Origin: Microbacteriaceae bacterium
GTDB lineage: Bacteria; Actinomycetota; Actinomycetes; Actinomycetales; Microbacteriaceae
Assembly (NCBI GenBank): GCA_947378555.1
Contig: CANCKM010000010.1
Span: forward strand, 1 to 37,665
Reading direction: 5' to 3'
DNA length: 37,665 nucleotides
Positions 7,635 to 15,864 of this stretch are shown here, piece by piece. Position 1 is the first letter of the stretch. Every line of letters begins with the position of its first letter. Made by a program: the position numbers and the translations under genes. Below the pieces are notes generated by a model. It saw nothing but the letters and a program-made list of their open reading frames with translations. It was not told the DNA's origin and searched no databases.

Positions 7635-8444
7635 CTAGTTAGCGTTGGTTAGTGCCGGGATGATGGCTCCAGAGAATACTTGCCAAGCCAGGAGGGTTTT
7701 AGCCACGAGGCTAAGTGTGATGTAGCTGCGCTCGCCCTGCAGGTAGTTGGCCCACTTGCCGACCTTGCGATACTGAAGCCACTGGTTGATGGCGAAGGTG
7801 TTGAAGAGCACGAACAACGTGATGATAATGACAACTACGAAGTCTGGAACCTTGGCCTCGTTGGTTGAACCAGGCTGAATGGTCTGAATTCCAACCAGGA
7901 TCCAGGGAACAAAACCAACCATCGAACCGAAGATGAAAGGCAGGAAGTTTCTGTTTCCAGGGGTTTCGTACTTCTCTTGCAGTGCACCGAAAAGAATCAT
8001 GGCGGCGTTCACAGCGAAGATGGCGAACAGACCATTGATGTCTGTGATTCCGGTTAGCTGGCTGATTAGCCAAATCATGATTGACGAGCTGAGCGAGTAC
8101 TCAACCCAACGAAAGTAGTTGTGGTTTTTTAGCAGACCGGCTGAGTAGCGGTTGAAGAACCAGGGGGATGAGATGAGGAAGTGGAAAATGGCCGACAGCG
8201 CCAGGAAGGCAACAACACCGGCACCTAGGTTGATGTCGAACAGTTTGACGTGTTCGGCTGGAATTGGTGAGCCTGGAGGGCCTGCCATGTAGTCGACGGT
8301 GACCGGAAACTGAACCTGAGTTTTGATCTGAAACAGGATTGCTGCGAAGGCAATGGCCTGAATCAGGTGAGCGAAGCCCGCGACAATGTTGTAAACCCGA
8401 AGGCGCTTAATCTGCTCTTCGCTGCTGTAGATTTTCTTAGCCAT
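7635..8444 (-). CDS. Heliorhodopsin
   Basis: A 269-residue seven-helix retinal protein of the heliorhodopsin family, which lies inverted in the membrane relative to type-1 rhodopsins. Diagnostic features are the counterion segment RWVEYSLSSS with Glu115, and His26 and His88 in helices A and B. The retinal Schiff-base segment GERSYITLSLVAKTLLAWQ has Lys249. Glu115, His88 and Lys249 are each eight positions later than in the prototype 48C12 (Glu107, His80, Lys241), while His26 is three later than His23. This fits a short insertion in the first extracellular loop (residues about 45-68). The ATG at 8444 has an excellent GAGGAGAC ribosome site. No retinal synthesis gene (blh, crtY) occurs nearby, so retinal must come from elsewhere. 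Function in the cell is unknown. Confidence 0.95.
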   Translation of the reverse strand: MAKKIYSSEEQIKRLRVYNIVAGFAHLIQAIAFAAILFQIKTQVQFPVTVDYMAGPPGSPIPAEHVKLFDINLGAGVVAFLALSAIFHFLISSPWFFNRYSAGLLKNHNYFRWVEYSLSSSIMIWLISQLTGITDINGLFAIFAVNAAMILFGALQEKYETPGNRNFLPFIFGSMVGFVPWILVGIQTIQPGSTNEAKVPDFVVVIIITLFVLFNTFAINQWLQYRKVGKWANYLQGERSYITLSLVAKTLLAWQVFSGAIIPALTNAN

Positions 8445-8481
8445 TTTGTCTCCTCGACTTGATTGACCGATTTTGAATCAG

Positions 8482-8487
8482 ACTATA
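8482..8487 (-). promoter_or_regulatory. Possible -10 box of the heliorhodopsin-SPFH operon
   Basis: Minus-strand TATAGT lies about 40 bases before the heliorhodopsin ATG, which would give a short leader containing the strong GAGGAGAC site. No convincing -35 element is visible at the usual spacing, so this is weak. Confidence 0.3.
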
Positions 8488-8507
8488 CCCACCTGCTGGC
8501 CCAGAGA

Positions 8508-8542
8508 GCTAGATGATGCTCTTTTACGGCATCGTGGCTAGC
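8508..8542. promoter_or_regulatory. Imperfect inverted repeat between heliorhodopsin and esterase
   Basis: GCTAG-AT-GATGC (8508-8519) pairs with GCATC-GTGG-CTAGC (8529-8542) around a 9-base loop. That gives two 5-bp stems separated by an internal loop. It lies in the divergent intergenic region and ends 8 bases before the esterase ATG, where a ribosome site would be expected but none is evident. It could be an operator shared by both directions or a leader hairpin affecting esterase translation. Confidence 0.4.
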
Positions 8543-8550
8543 ATCGAATC

Positions 8551-9456
8551 ATGAGATTTATGGTCAAGATTCTGACAGTTGCGCTGATTGCTGCTGCGGC
8601 TCTTGCAACGGCCCAAGTGGTTTTCTCGATGGCGAAAGGCTATGCGCCCAGGGTGGCGCATTTCGGTGGTTCACGGCCTTTTGAGGTCAACGTGCCAGAC
8701 AACTACTCGGCTGCCAAACCATCCGGTTTAGTTATTGCGCTCCACGGTTTCGGTTCTAGCGGGCAAAACGTTGAAAACTACTTCGGCTTGGCAGCAGTCA
8801 CCAATGAGTACGGTTTGTTTAGCGTTGCCCCAAACGGCACGATGGATAACGAAGGCAGGCGATTCTGGAATGCCACACCAGCCTGTTGCAACGTGGATCA
8901 TAAAAAGGTTGACGATGAAGGATATCTTGTTCGCCTTGTCGATTTGATTGCCAAACGTTTTTCTCTTGACCCCAAGAAAATTTTCATCATTGGTTTTTCA
9001 AACGGGGGATTCATGGCTCACCGAATGGCCTGTGATCAAGCCGGGCGTATCGCAGCCATAGTCTCGGTAGCCGGGTCCACATATCCCGAAGAAAGCTCTT
9101 GCAATCCAGCAAAACCCGTTTCGATGATTCAAGTCCATGGCACCGCGGATCAGACCATTGCCTACGCTGGAGGGAACCTGCGAGGTGCGCCTTTCCCCGG
9201 TGCCCAAAAAACGGTTTCGATATGGGCCGACTTGGATGGTTGTGATCCCAAAACATTCGAGGTGACAAAACGCTTCGACTTTGATAGTTCGACATATGGT
9301 CTCGAAACCCAAAAATCCATTTACCCAAGGTGTTTGCTTGGAACAACCGTGCAACTTTGGAAGGTTCAAGACGGTAGACATTTTTTGAGACCAACTAAAA
9401 CATTCACTCGTCAGGTAATGGAGTTTTTTACCTCTCACTCGAAGTTGACCGCGTAG
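8551..9456 (+). CDS. Secreted PHB-depolymerase/feruloyl-esterase-like alpha/beta hydrolase
   Basis: A 301-residue alpha/beta-hydrolase with an N-terminal signal or anchor helix (residues about 5-27). The esterase_PHB/LpqC-type order is clear: the oxyanion strand VIALHGFGSSGQ, the VAPNGT segment, WNATPACCN, the nucleophile elbow GFSNGG with Ser150, QVHGTADQ carrying the likely catalytic Asp, and DGRHF for the catalytic His. The last is a variant of the usual GGHxW. Several Cys pairs (ACC, SSC, GC, RC) suggest disulfides in an exported protein. Likely substrates are polyester, feruloyl or acetyl esters outside the cell. It is divergent from the heliorhodopsin operon. ATG 8560 is an alternative start. 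Confidence 0.85.
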   Translation: MRFMVKILTVALIAAAALATAQVVFSMAKGYAPRVAHFGGSRPFEVNVPDNYSAAKPSGLVIALHGFGSSGQNVENYFGLAAVTNEYGLFSVAPNGTMDNEGRRFWNATPACCNVDHKKVDDEGYLVRLVDLIAKRFSLDPKKIFIIGFSNGGFMAHRMACDQAGRIAAIVSVAGSTYPEESSCNPAKPVSMIQVHGTADQTIAYAGGNLRGAPFPGAQKTVSIWADLDGCDPKTFEVTKRFDFDSSTYGLETQKSIYPRCLLGTTVQLWKVQDGRHFLRPTKTFTRQVMEFFTSHSKLTA

Positions 9457-9493
9457 CCAACAGCACGCCCCTCGCTGGGATAACCTTTATATA

Positions 9494-9521
9494 AACCAAC
9501 TGATTGTGCGATGAGTCGGTT
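9494..9521 (+). terminator. Weak hairpin after the esterase gene
   Basis: AACC-A-ACT (9494-9501) can pair with AGT-C-GGTT (9514-9521) with one mismatch, followed by a pyrimidine-rich stretch ending in CCCCCTTTTT at 9531-9540. It is a possible terminator between the esterase and the first acyltransferase, but the stem is weak. Confidence 0.3.
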
Positions 9522-9559
9522 TTCCAGTTTCCCCCTTTTTACTAATAATTGGAGCTAGA

Positions 9560-11962
9560 TTGAAGCATCGCCCAGAGATTGACGGTTTTCGCGCCCTCGC
9601 CGTTTTCCTCGTCGTCCTCGCTCATTTAAGTGTCGCCGGATTCTCTGGCGGCTTCGTCGGCGTCGATGTTTTCTTCGTAATTTCGGGATTTCTCATCACG
9701 AATCTGTTGCTCTCGGAATATCACGCGACCGAACAAGCGGGTGGCTCCCGAAGCGGCTGGATTTCGATGCGCGCGTTCTATTTTCGGCGAGCTAAAAGGA
9801 TTCTTCCGCTTTCGCTTGCGGTGGCAATCGCAACCTGCTTAGCCGCGTTGCTTTTATTCAATTCTGTGAAATCCTCTCAAATTGCGATTGACGGAATTTG
9901 GGCCTCACTCTTCCTTGCTAATTTTCACTTGATTCAACAGTCAACCGATTATTTCAACAACAGCTTTGGCGCCTCACCGTTCCAGCATTACTGGTCACTA
10001 GCGGTTGAAGAGCAGTTCTACCTAGTATTTCCCGCGCTTTTGATCGGTGTGCTCTGGGTGTCCAAGCGTTTGGCTAAAACGGCGACTTGGCTCAGCACGG
10101 CACGCGCCCTGATCATTGCGCTGACGTTCGCCTCGCTTGCCTGGTCAATTTTTGAGACCGCTCAGCATCAAAGCGTTGCTTACTTCTCTTCGCTTTCCCG
10201 AGGCTATGAACTGGGCATCGGCGCAATCTTGGCCGTGATGACATTTGGCCGATCGCTCAACCTAAGCCGAGCCAGTGCAAACTTTCTAGCAACCGCCGGA
10301 GTTTTGTTGATTCTCGGATCAAACTTTGTATTCACCGAGCAGAGCGCCTTCCCTGGCTGGTTAGCAATCCTGCCAACCGTTGGAGCGGCCGCATTCATCT
10401 TGGCAACCGGCGGGGGCTACAGCAGTTCGGTGCTTGGTCGATTCTTTGCATTGAGACCGGTGGTGTACCTGGGTCGCATTTCCTTCTCGATCTACCTGAT
10501 TCACTGGCCGATAATTATCATCGTTCCGATGGTGAATCCGCAGCTGGACGAGTCCATTTTCTACGTTCCAGTTATTCTCGCTTCGGTCGTGTTGCTCTCT
10601 GCTCTGACCCACCGTTTCATAGAGTCTCCCTTCCGTCGCATCCCCGTGCCCGCGAGCCTTCTTGAGAGATCAAAACCTCGGGCCAAGCTAGCCTCAATCG
10701 CACTCGCGATTGCTCTCGTCGCAGGTGTTGGAGTCACCGCGAGTGCAATCAGCGCACCCGACTCACAAACCACTGCAGATGGAGGCGGTTCGAGCACCGA
10801 CAACCCCTTCGCTGACGCCGGCAACGGCAACGATGAGTCGAGCCCCACGCCAACCACTCCGTTGGTTTCGCCAACGGCCACCGAATCACCTTCGAGCAGC
10901 GCAACTCCTTCGGGCAGCGCATCGCCAACCGCAACGCCGACTGGTAAGCCATCGGTCAAACCAACTGTGAAGCCGACGGTAAAGCCAACCGTGAAGCCAA
11001 CCGTCAAACCGACGGTGAAGCCGACAGTCAAACCAACGGTGAAGCCTACTGTTACTCCATCAGCAACCCCGACACCGAAACCGACACCAACGCCAACGGT
11101 TGAAACTGTCAAATCCTATAATCAGCAACTCAGCGACTTTCAGGCCAAGGTTAGGGCTGCGAACCTACTGTTCCGCGTGCCAACAGACATGAGCCCTAGC
11201 GTGAGTCAACTGCTTACCGACCGAGGCAAGCAGTGGTCACAGTGCATGGATCCCGGCTATCACAAAATCACTTGCCGTTATGGCAGCACGGCAGCAAAGC
11301 ACACCGCGGTTATCATGGGCGATTCCTATGCCTTGGCCATTTACCCAATGGTTGTGAATGCGCTAGGTCTCAAGGACTGGCAGATTATCGCGGTGAATCG
11401 TCGTGAATGTATGGTGCCTGACATCACGCCCTGGACGTGGAATGACAAGGGGTCGAATCCCGATTGCCTCGATCACCGCAACTGGGTATTCAGTTATCTA
11501 AAGGACCTAAACCCCGACCTAATAGTTTTGTCCGACCAGGCTTTTCACCCAATCGCTGACGGAAACGTGAAGGCCGAGTCAAATGCGCGGAGTTTGTGGT
11601 CGGCTGGCCTGGAGCGTTCGCTGTCGACACTGTCCAAGCTAAAGGCTGATATTGTCTATTTCGGTCTGCCATCAAATGCCAGGGGATTGACCGACTGCGT
11701 CTCCTCTAGTGGCATCCTCAACGATGACTGCTTCGGTTCAAAAGACCAATACCGTGGTTTTATTAACACTGAAAAGTCGCTTTCGAACCAGTACGGCGTG
11801 AAATTTATCGATTCTACCGATTGGATGTGTGGGCCATCCTCTTGCCCACCAGTCATTGGAAACTCGCCGGTTTATTGGGATGGCTCGCATCTGACCCAAA
11901 GTTTTGCCGCCGACCTTGCCGATTTATTTAGGGCCTTTTTGGTTTATAAAGGCATTTTATAA
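9560..11962 (+). CDS. Membrane acyltransferase with C-terminal SGNH domain (OafA/OatA type), KPTV-repeat linker
   Basis: An 800-residue fusion. Residues 1-360 form the acyltransferase-3 membrane domain of about ten helices, with the family start RPEIDGFRALAVFLVVLAHL, GVDVFFVISGFLI, the FRRAKRILP loop and VEEQFYLVFPAL. A Ser/Thr/Pro-rich linker (about 395-515) includes nine 4-residue repeats. Residues about 520-800 form an extracytoplasmic SGNH domain with GDS (Ser589) and DGSH (Asp774, His777). Such proteins O-acetylate cell-wall polymers or exopolysaccharides, with the SGNH domain placing the acyl group. Start TTG 9560 has GGAG five bases upstream. A shorter-linker paralog follows immediately. 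Confidence 0.9.
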   Translation: MKHRPEIDGFRALAVFLVVLAHLSVAGFSGGFVGVDVFFVISGFLITNLLLSEYHATEQAGGSRSGWISMRAFYFRRAKRILPLSLAVAIATCLAALLLFNSVKSSQIAIDGIWASLFLANFHLIQQSTDYFNNSFGASPFQHYWSLAVEEQFYLVFPALLIGVLWVSKRLAKTATWLSTARALIIALTFASLAWSIFETAQHQSVAYFSSLSRGYELGIGAILAVMTFGRSLNLSRASANFLATAGVLLILGSNFVFTEQSAFPGWLAILPTVGAAAFILATGGGYSSSVLGRFFALRPVVYLGRISFSIYLIHWPIIIIVPMVNPQLDESIFYVPVILASVVLLSALTHRFIESPFRRIPVPASLLERSKPRAKLASIALAIALVAGVGVTASAISAPDSQTTADGGGSSTDNPFADAGNGNDESSPTPTTPLVSPTATESPSSSATPSGSASPTATPTGKPSVKPTVKPTVKPTVKPTVKPTVKPTVKPTVKPTVTPSATPTPKPTPTPTVETVKSYNQQLSDFQAKVRAANLLFRVPTDMSPSVSQLLTDRGKQWSQCMDPGYHKITCRYGSTAAKHTAVIMGDSYALAIYPMVVNALGLKDWQIIAVNRRECMVPDITPWTWNDKGSNPDCLDHRNWVFSYLKDLNPDLIVLSDQAFHPIADGNVKAESNARSLWSAGLERSLSTLSKLKADIVYFGLPSNARGLTDCVSSSGILNDDCFGSKDQYRGFINTEKSLSNQYGVKFIDSTDWMCGPSSCPPVIGNSPVYWDGSHLTQSFAADLADLFRAFLVYKGIL
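10946..11053 (+). repeat. Nine tandem 12-base repeats encoding KP(S/T)V
   Basis: Nine consecutive in-frame units encode KPSV once and KPTV eight times, from AAGCCATCGGTC at 10946 to AAGCCTACTGTT ending at 11053. Third codon positions vary between copies (AAG/AAA, CCA/CCG/CCT, ACT/ACG/ACC, GTG/GTC/GTA/GTT), so the protein repeat is kept while the DNA has diverged. It forms a rigid, positively charged linker between the membrane and SGNH domains. Confidence 0.95.
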
Positions 11963-12026
11963 AATAAAGTTAACTAGGGGACATTGAAATACTCGCGAAT
12001 TAGTTATTAGGTCCCGGAAAGGCCAG

Positions 12027-14126
12027 TTGAAGAACCGACCTGAAATCGATGGACTCAGAGCCCTTGCGGTGTTTCTGGTGGTCCTCGCGCACCTAGGCGT
12101 TAGCCGCTTCGCCGGCGGCTTTATCGGCGTAGACATCTTCTTCGTCATATCCGGATTCCTGATCACCTCACTGATCACACGTGAATATCTTGAAAACAGT
12201 GCCGTAGGCCGTGGCTGGTTTAGCCTCAGAGCTTTTTACTTCCGTCGCGCAAAGCGAATCTTGCCGATGTCGATTTTGGTTCTGGCCACGACGGTGGGTT
12301 TCGCAACGCTATTCCTAAATCCGATTAGGGCAACATCCATCGCGGTTGATGGTTTTTGGGCCACTTTGTTTCTGGCCAACTTTCGGTTCATTCAAACCTC
12401 GACCGACTATGCGGCAGCAGCGTTCACTGCTTCGCCACTGCAACACTTCTGGTCGCTAGCTGTTGAAGAACAGTTCTACTTCGTTCTGCCGGCCCTTTTG
12501 CTGTTAGCCGGTATCCTGCTGAATCGCCTCGGAAAGCCAGCGCTTTGGTTAACAACTGTGCGATGGATACTTGGTTTCGTCACAGTGGGTTCGCTCGCGT
12601 ACTCAATCTTTTTGACGATGACCGCCCCTCAGGTGGCCTACTTCGCTTCAGCAACCAGGGCATACGAGCTGGGAATCGGTGCACTGCTAGCCGTCTGGAC
12701 ACTGAGGTCAAAACTGGTTCTCAGCGCAAACTGGCAAAACGGACTCGCTCTGATCGGATTGGGGATGATCGCGGCTTCGGTTCGCTGGTTCAACGAAAAC
12801 GGTGCATTCCCCGGGTACCTCGCTCTGCTGCCAACACTGGGAACCGCCCTGTTCATATTCGCCAACCAGTCGGGTCACACGGGTAATCTTTTCGGCACCA
12901 TCTTCGCGTGGCGACCAATAGTTTTCTTGGGAAAAATTTCGTACTCCATTTATCTTTGGCACTGGCCAATCATCGTGCTCCTTCCTCAGGTGCTTCCAGA
13001 TTTTGCGGCTGGGCCGCTTTACAACCTCGCCGTGGTGTTGCTTGCCGTTGGGCTTTCAGTCGCCTCGTACTATCTGGTCGAAAATCCGTTTCGACGTTTG
13101 GTAGTTCCGGCAATTTTTAGGAAGCCAGCAAAATTCTCACTTCGTGGTGCACTTGCTGCCGCGGTCTCGATTGTTCTATTTACCGGCGGTGTAGCAACCG
13201 CGTCACAGTTGAGCCCTGCCACGGCCACGGGGCCGAACGTTATCTCAGGCAAGCCTGGACCGGTCTCAGACAAGGGCTCGGAGAAAAAGCTTCTGGCGAC
13301 GCTGCACTCCCAGGTGCTTGCCGGTCTGGCTCTGACCTCGGTTCCGGCTGATTTGAATCCTAAGCTCAGCGAACTTGAGGCCCAACGGGGTGTTCAATGG
13401 GAGGCCTGCATTAAGCCGGTGGCGGCTAAACCAACCTGTGAGTTTGGGAATTCGAAAGCCAAAAATATTGCCGTCATCCTTGGCGATTCCTATGCCCTAG
13501 CTGCCTACCCCATGATCATCAACGCGCTTGATCTGAAAACCTGGCGAATCATTGGATTGAACCGATCCGAGTGTATGGTCGCCGATGTGCAGCCGTGGCC
13601 TAGACCAGGCACTGCCTTTGACAACGAATGCGTAAAGCATCGAAAGTGGACCTTCACTTACCTAGCCAAACTGAAACCAAACCTTATCGTTATGGCAGAT
13701 CAGCCATATCACCCGATTGCCGAGAGCGGCAAGGAGTCTACGGTGAATAAGCGCCAGGTTTGGTATGACGGCATGAAGCGATCGCTGCAGCAGCTTAAGA
13801 AGCTTCCAAGCAAGTTGGTTTACTTTGGATTCCCGATGCCGGCCAAGGGCTTAACCGACTGTGTGGGTTCGGACGGCACTTTGTCAAAGGACTGTTTCGG
13901 CACACCAGAGACCTACAAGTCCATGTACGCCAAGCAGATTTTGGTGACCTCCAGTCTGGCCGTTCCATTCATTGATCCAACGGTCTGGCTTTGTTCAGAG
14001 GGGCTGTGCCCTCCGATAATTGACAAGACGCCGGTCTTCTGGGACGGCTCACACCTGAGCGTTCCGTTCTCGGCGAAACTAGCGCCGATTTTTAGGGCCT
14101 ATCTACTATCCCGCGGTTTAATCTAG
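12027..14126 (+). CDS. Membrane acyltransferase with C-terminal SGNH domain, second paralog
   Basis: A 699-residue paralog of the preceding gene with the same architecture: RPEIDGLRALAVFLVVLAHL at the start, GVDIFFVISGFLITSL, FRRAKRILPMS, VEEQFYFVLPALL, and about ten helices to residue 350. The linker is short and has no KPTV repeat. The SGNH domain has GDSYALAAYPM (Ser488) and DGSH (Asp673, His676). Start is TTG 12027 with GGAAAGG just upstream. It lies 64 bases after the first copy. The long similarity over both domains indicates a tandem duplication. Different linker lengths suggest they reach different acceptors in the envelope. The target polymer is unknown. Confidence 0.9.
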   Translation: MKNRPEIDGLRALAVFLVVLAHLGVSRFAGGFIGVDIFFVISGFLITSLITREYLENSAVGRGWFSLRAFYFRRAKRILPMSILVLATTVGFATLFLNPIRATSIAVDGFWATLFLANFRFIQTSTDYAAAAFTASPLQHFWSLAVEEQFYFVLPALLLLAGILLNRLGKPALWLTTVRWILGFVTVGSLAYSIFLTMTAPQVAYFASATRAYELGIGALLAVWTLRSKLVLSANWQNGLALIGLGMIAASVRWFNENGAFPGYLALLPTLGTALFIFANQSGHTGNLFGTIFAWRPIVFLGKISYSIYLWHWPIIVLLPQVLPDFAAGPLYNLAVVLLAVGLSVASYYLVENPFRRLVVPAIFRKPAKFSLRGALAAAVSIVLFTGGVATASQLSPATATGPNVISGKPGPVSDKGSEKKLLATLHSQVLAGLALTSVPADLNPKLSELEAQRGVQWEACIKPVAAKPTCEFGNSKAKNIAVILGDSYALAAYPMIINALDLKTWRIIGLNRSECMVADVQPWPRPGTAFDNECVKHRKWTFTYLAKLKPNLIVMADQPYHPIAESGKESTVNKRQVWYDGMKRSLQQLKKLPSKLVYFGFPMPAKGLTDCVGSDGTLSKDCFGTPETYKSMYAKQILVTSSLAVPFIDPTVWLCSEGLCPPIIDKTPVFWDGSHLSVPFSAKLAPIFRAYLLSRGLI

Positions 14127-14171
14127 CCAAGCCTCACTCCATCCGAAGCGCTTTGGCGATAGGATTTTGGC

Positions 14172-14600
14172 ATGTATTTTCAAAATCTCAACTGGTTGGC
14201 TGTGTTCACGGCCTCAATAGTGTCTTTTATCTCGGGTGCCATTTGGTTTGGCCCTAAAACTTTTTACCCGGTGTGGTGGAAGGCTCTTGGAAAAGAGCCG
14301 GTGGAGAACCCCGGCGGTTCGAGCTCGATGGTTATCGTTTTTCTTTCGACCTATGTCGGCCAGTTGTTGCAGGTCACCACGCTAGCGGTTGTGCTGGCAG
14401 CATTCAGGGTTTCGGTCTCCGGGTTCAGCGCTCTAGACGGTCTGCTCATTGGCCTGCTGGTGGGCTTTGGAATCGGGGCTGCCGGTTCGCTTTCGCACCG
14501 ACTCTTTGGTGGGCAAGGCTTTAAGGTCTGGCTGATTGAGGTGTCAAACGACGTTCTTAACCTTGGCTTGGCTGGTCTGATTCTGGCAAGCTGGCTCTAA
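14172..14600 (+). CDS. DUF1761-family membrane protein
   Basis: A 142-residue protein with four hydrophobic helices and the DUF1761 pattern: LNWLAVFTASIVSFISGAIWFGP at the N terminus, FYPVWWKALGK after helix 1, and a closing helix LNLGLAGLILASW. The molecular role of this family is unknown. The last 44 bases overlap the 3' end of the convergent MFS gene. Confidence 0.78.
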   Translation: MYFQNLNWLAVFTASIVSFISGAIWFGPKTFYPVWWKALGKEPVENPGGSSSMVIVFLSTYVGQLLQVTTLAVVLAAFRVSVSGFSALDGLLIGLLVGFGIGAAGSLSHRLFGGQGFKVWLIEVSNDVLNLGLAGLILASWL

Positions 14601-15843
14601 ACCTGCCACCATTCACCAGGTATAGACAACTTGCTGCTGCCAAAATGCAGAGCACGGCTGCGGTAATCCAGGCTGTTGTGTAGGCGCCCTGGGTGTCTCT
14701 AATCCAACCGGCCCAAGCTGAGGCAATGGCAGCGCCAAGCATGTGGGCCGCAAACACCCAACCGTAAATCAGGGCCGAGTCGTCAAGCCCAAAATGCTTG
14801 CGACAGAGCTCGATGGTTGGTGGGACGGTTGCAATCCAATCGAGCCCGTAAAAAACGATGAAGAAAAACAGCGGTGGTTCGACGCTTGGCCCCAAAACAA
14901 ACGGCACGGTGAATAGAGCTAACCCCCGAAGGCCGTAATAGAAGATCAGCAGCACGGCCGAGTCGACCTTATCGGTTAGCCAGCCCGAGGCTATTGTGCC
15001 GATGAAATCGAAGATTCCCACAACTGCCAAAAGGCCAGCCGCCAAGGTGGTTGGCATGCCGTGATCATGAGCCGCCGGAATGAAGTGGGCTCCGATAAGC
15101 CCGTTGGTTGTCCAGCCGCAAACGAAAAAGGTTCCGGCCAGCACCCAAAAGGCTCTGGTTTTCGATGCCCTTGCCAGTGCGTTGAAACTGGCTTTAAAGG
15201 TCCTCGGCGCGGGCTTGGTGGTCAGCTCTGGTGCGCCGCCGTAGGGCGCCAAACCAAGTTCGGCAGGGCTGTTCTTAAACGCGAAACCAAAAATGGGAAT
15301 CACCAAAACAGCGAAGCAAAACACCACTATGGATGCCGCCCGCCACCCATAGTCTTGCACCAAGCCAGCGACCCCGGGCAAGAAAATCAACTGCCCAGTT
15401 GCATAGGCGGCGGAAAAAAGACCCGTCACCAGACCCCGCCGTTTGATGAACCACTGATTAGCAACCGAGGCGGCAAATACCAGCGCGATTGAACCTGTGC
15501 CAACGCCAACCAAAATGCCCCAGTAGAAATAAAGTTGCCAAGGTTGAGTGAGTAGGGCAGTTAGTCCGGTGCCGAGGGCAATCAAAGCGAGGGCAATCAG
15601 AGCTATTCGTTTTGCACCATACTTTGCCATTAAAACGGCTGCCAGGGGAGCAGTAAATCCGTACACCAGAATGTTTAAACCGGCGGCCCCAGAGGTTAGC
15701 GAACGGCTCCAGCCGAATTCCATCTCCAGTGGCATGAACATCACCGAGGTGGTCGAACGAAAGGCTGCGGCGCAAATTAAAGTCAAAAACGTTGCGGCCG
15801 CCACAACCCAGGCCCGGTGCACGCGTATCCCAGTAAATTTCAT
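14557..15843 (-). CDS. MFS transporter (monocarboxylate/oxalate-formate-like group)
   Basis: A 428-residue twelve-helix major facilitator. The first half has SVMFMPLEMEFGWSRSLTSGA and the MFS A-motif-like loop after helix 2 (AVLMAKYGAKR). The middle has the NQWFIKRRGLVTGLFSAAYATGQ segment, typical of the MCT/OFA-like group that moves small carboxylates. The centre loop is about 25 residues (PAELGLAPYGGAPE and onwards), and the second half has GLIGAHFIPAAHDHGMP and ASGWLTDKVDS. ATG 15843 starts the protein. It ends inside the 3' end of the convergent DUF1761 gene. Substrate not determinable. Confidence 0.85.
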   Translation of the reverse strand: MKFTGIRVHRAWVVAAATFLTLICAAAFRSTTSVMFMPLEMEFGWSRSLTSGAAGLNILVYGFTAPLAAVLMAKYGAKRIALIALALIALGTGLTALLTQPWQLYFYWGILVGVGTGSIALVFAASVANQWFIKRRGLVTGLFSAAYATGQLIFLPGVAGLVQDYGWRAASIVVFCFAVLVIPIFGFAFKNSPAELGLAPYGGAPELTTKPAPRTFKASFNALARASKTRAFWVLAGTFFVCGWTTNGLIGAHFIPAAHDHGMPTTLAAGLLAVVGIFDFIGTIASGWLTDKVDSAVLLIFYYGLRGLALFTVPFVLGPSVEPPLFFFIVFYGLDWIATVPPTIELCRKHFGLDDSALIYGWVFAAHMLGAAIASAWAGWIRDTQGAYTTAWITAAVLCILAAASCLYLVNGGRFRASLPESDQPSQG

Positions 15844-15864
15844 CTTCTGAAGGTGCGAAGCAGG

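Noticed and set aside
9487-9496. TTTATATAAA palindrome before the first acyltransferase
   Set aside because: It is a short AT-only palindrome expected by chance, and there is no supporting -35 or regulator.
10561-11112. Long antisense open frame with VGFTVGLT repeats
   Set aside because: It is the reverse-strand reading of the KPTV repeat and neighbouring acyltransferase codons. It has no ribosome site or recognisable domain.
14144-14157. Near-palindrome CCGAAGCGCTTTGG before the DUF1761 gene
   Set aside because: Too short and imperfect to support an operator or a terminator without conservation data.
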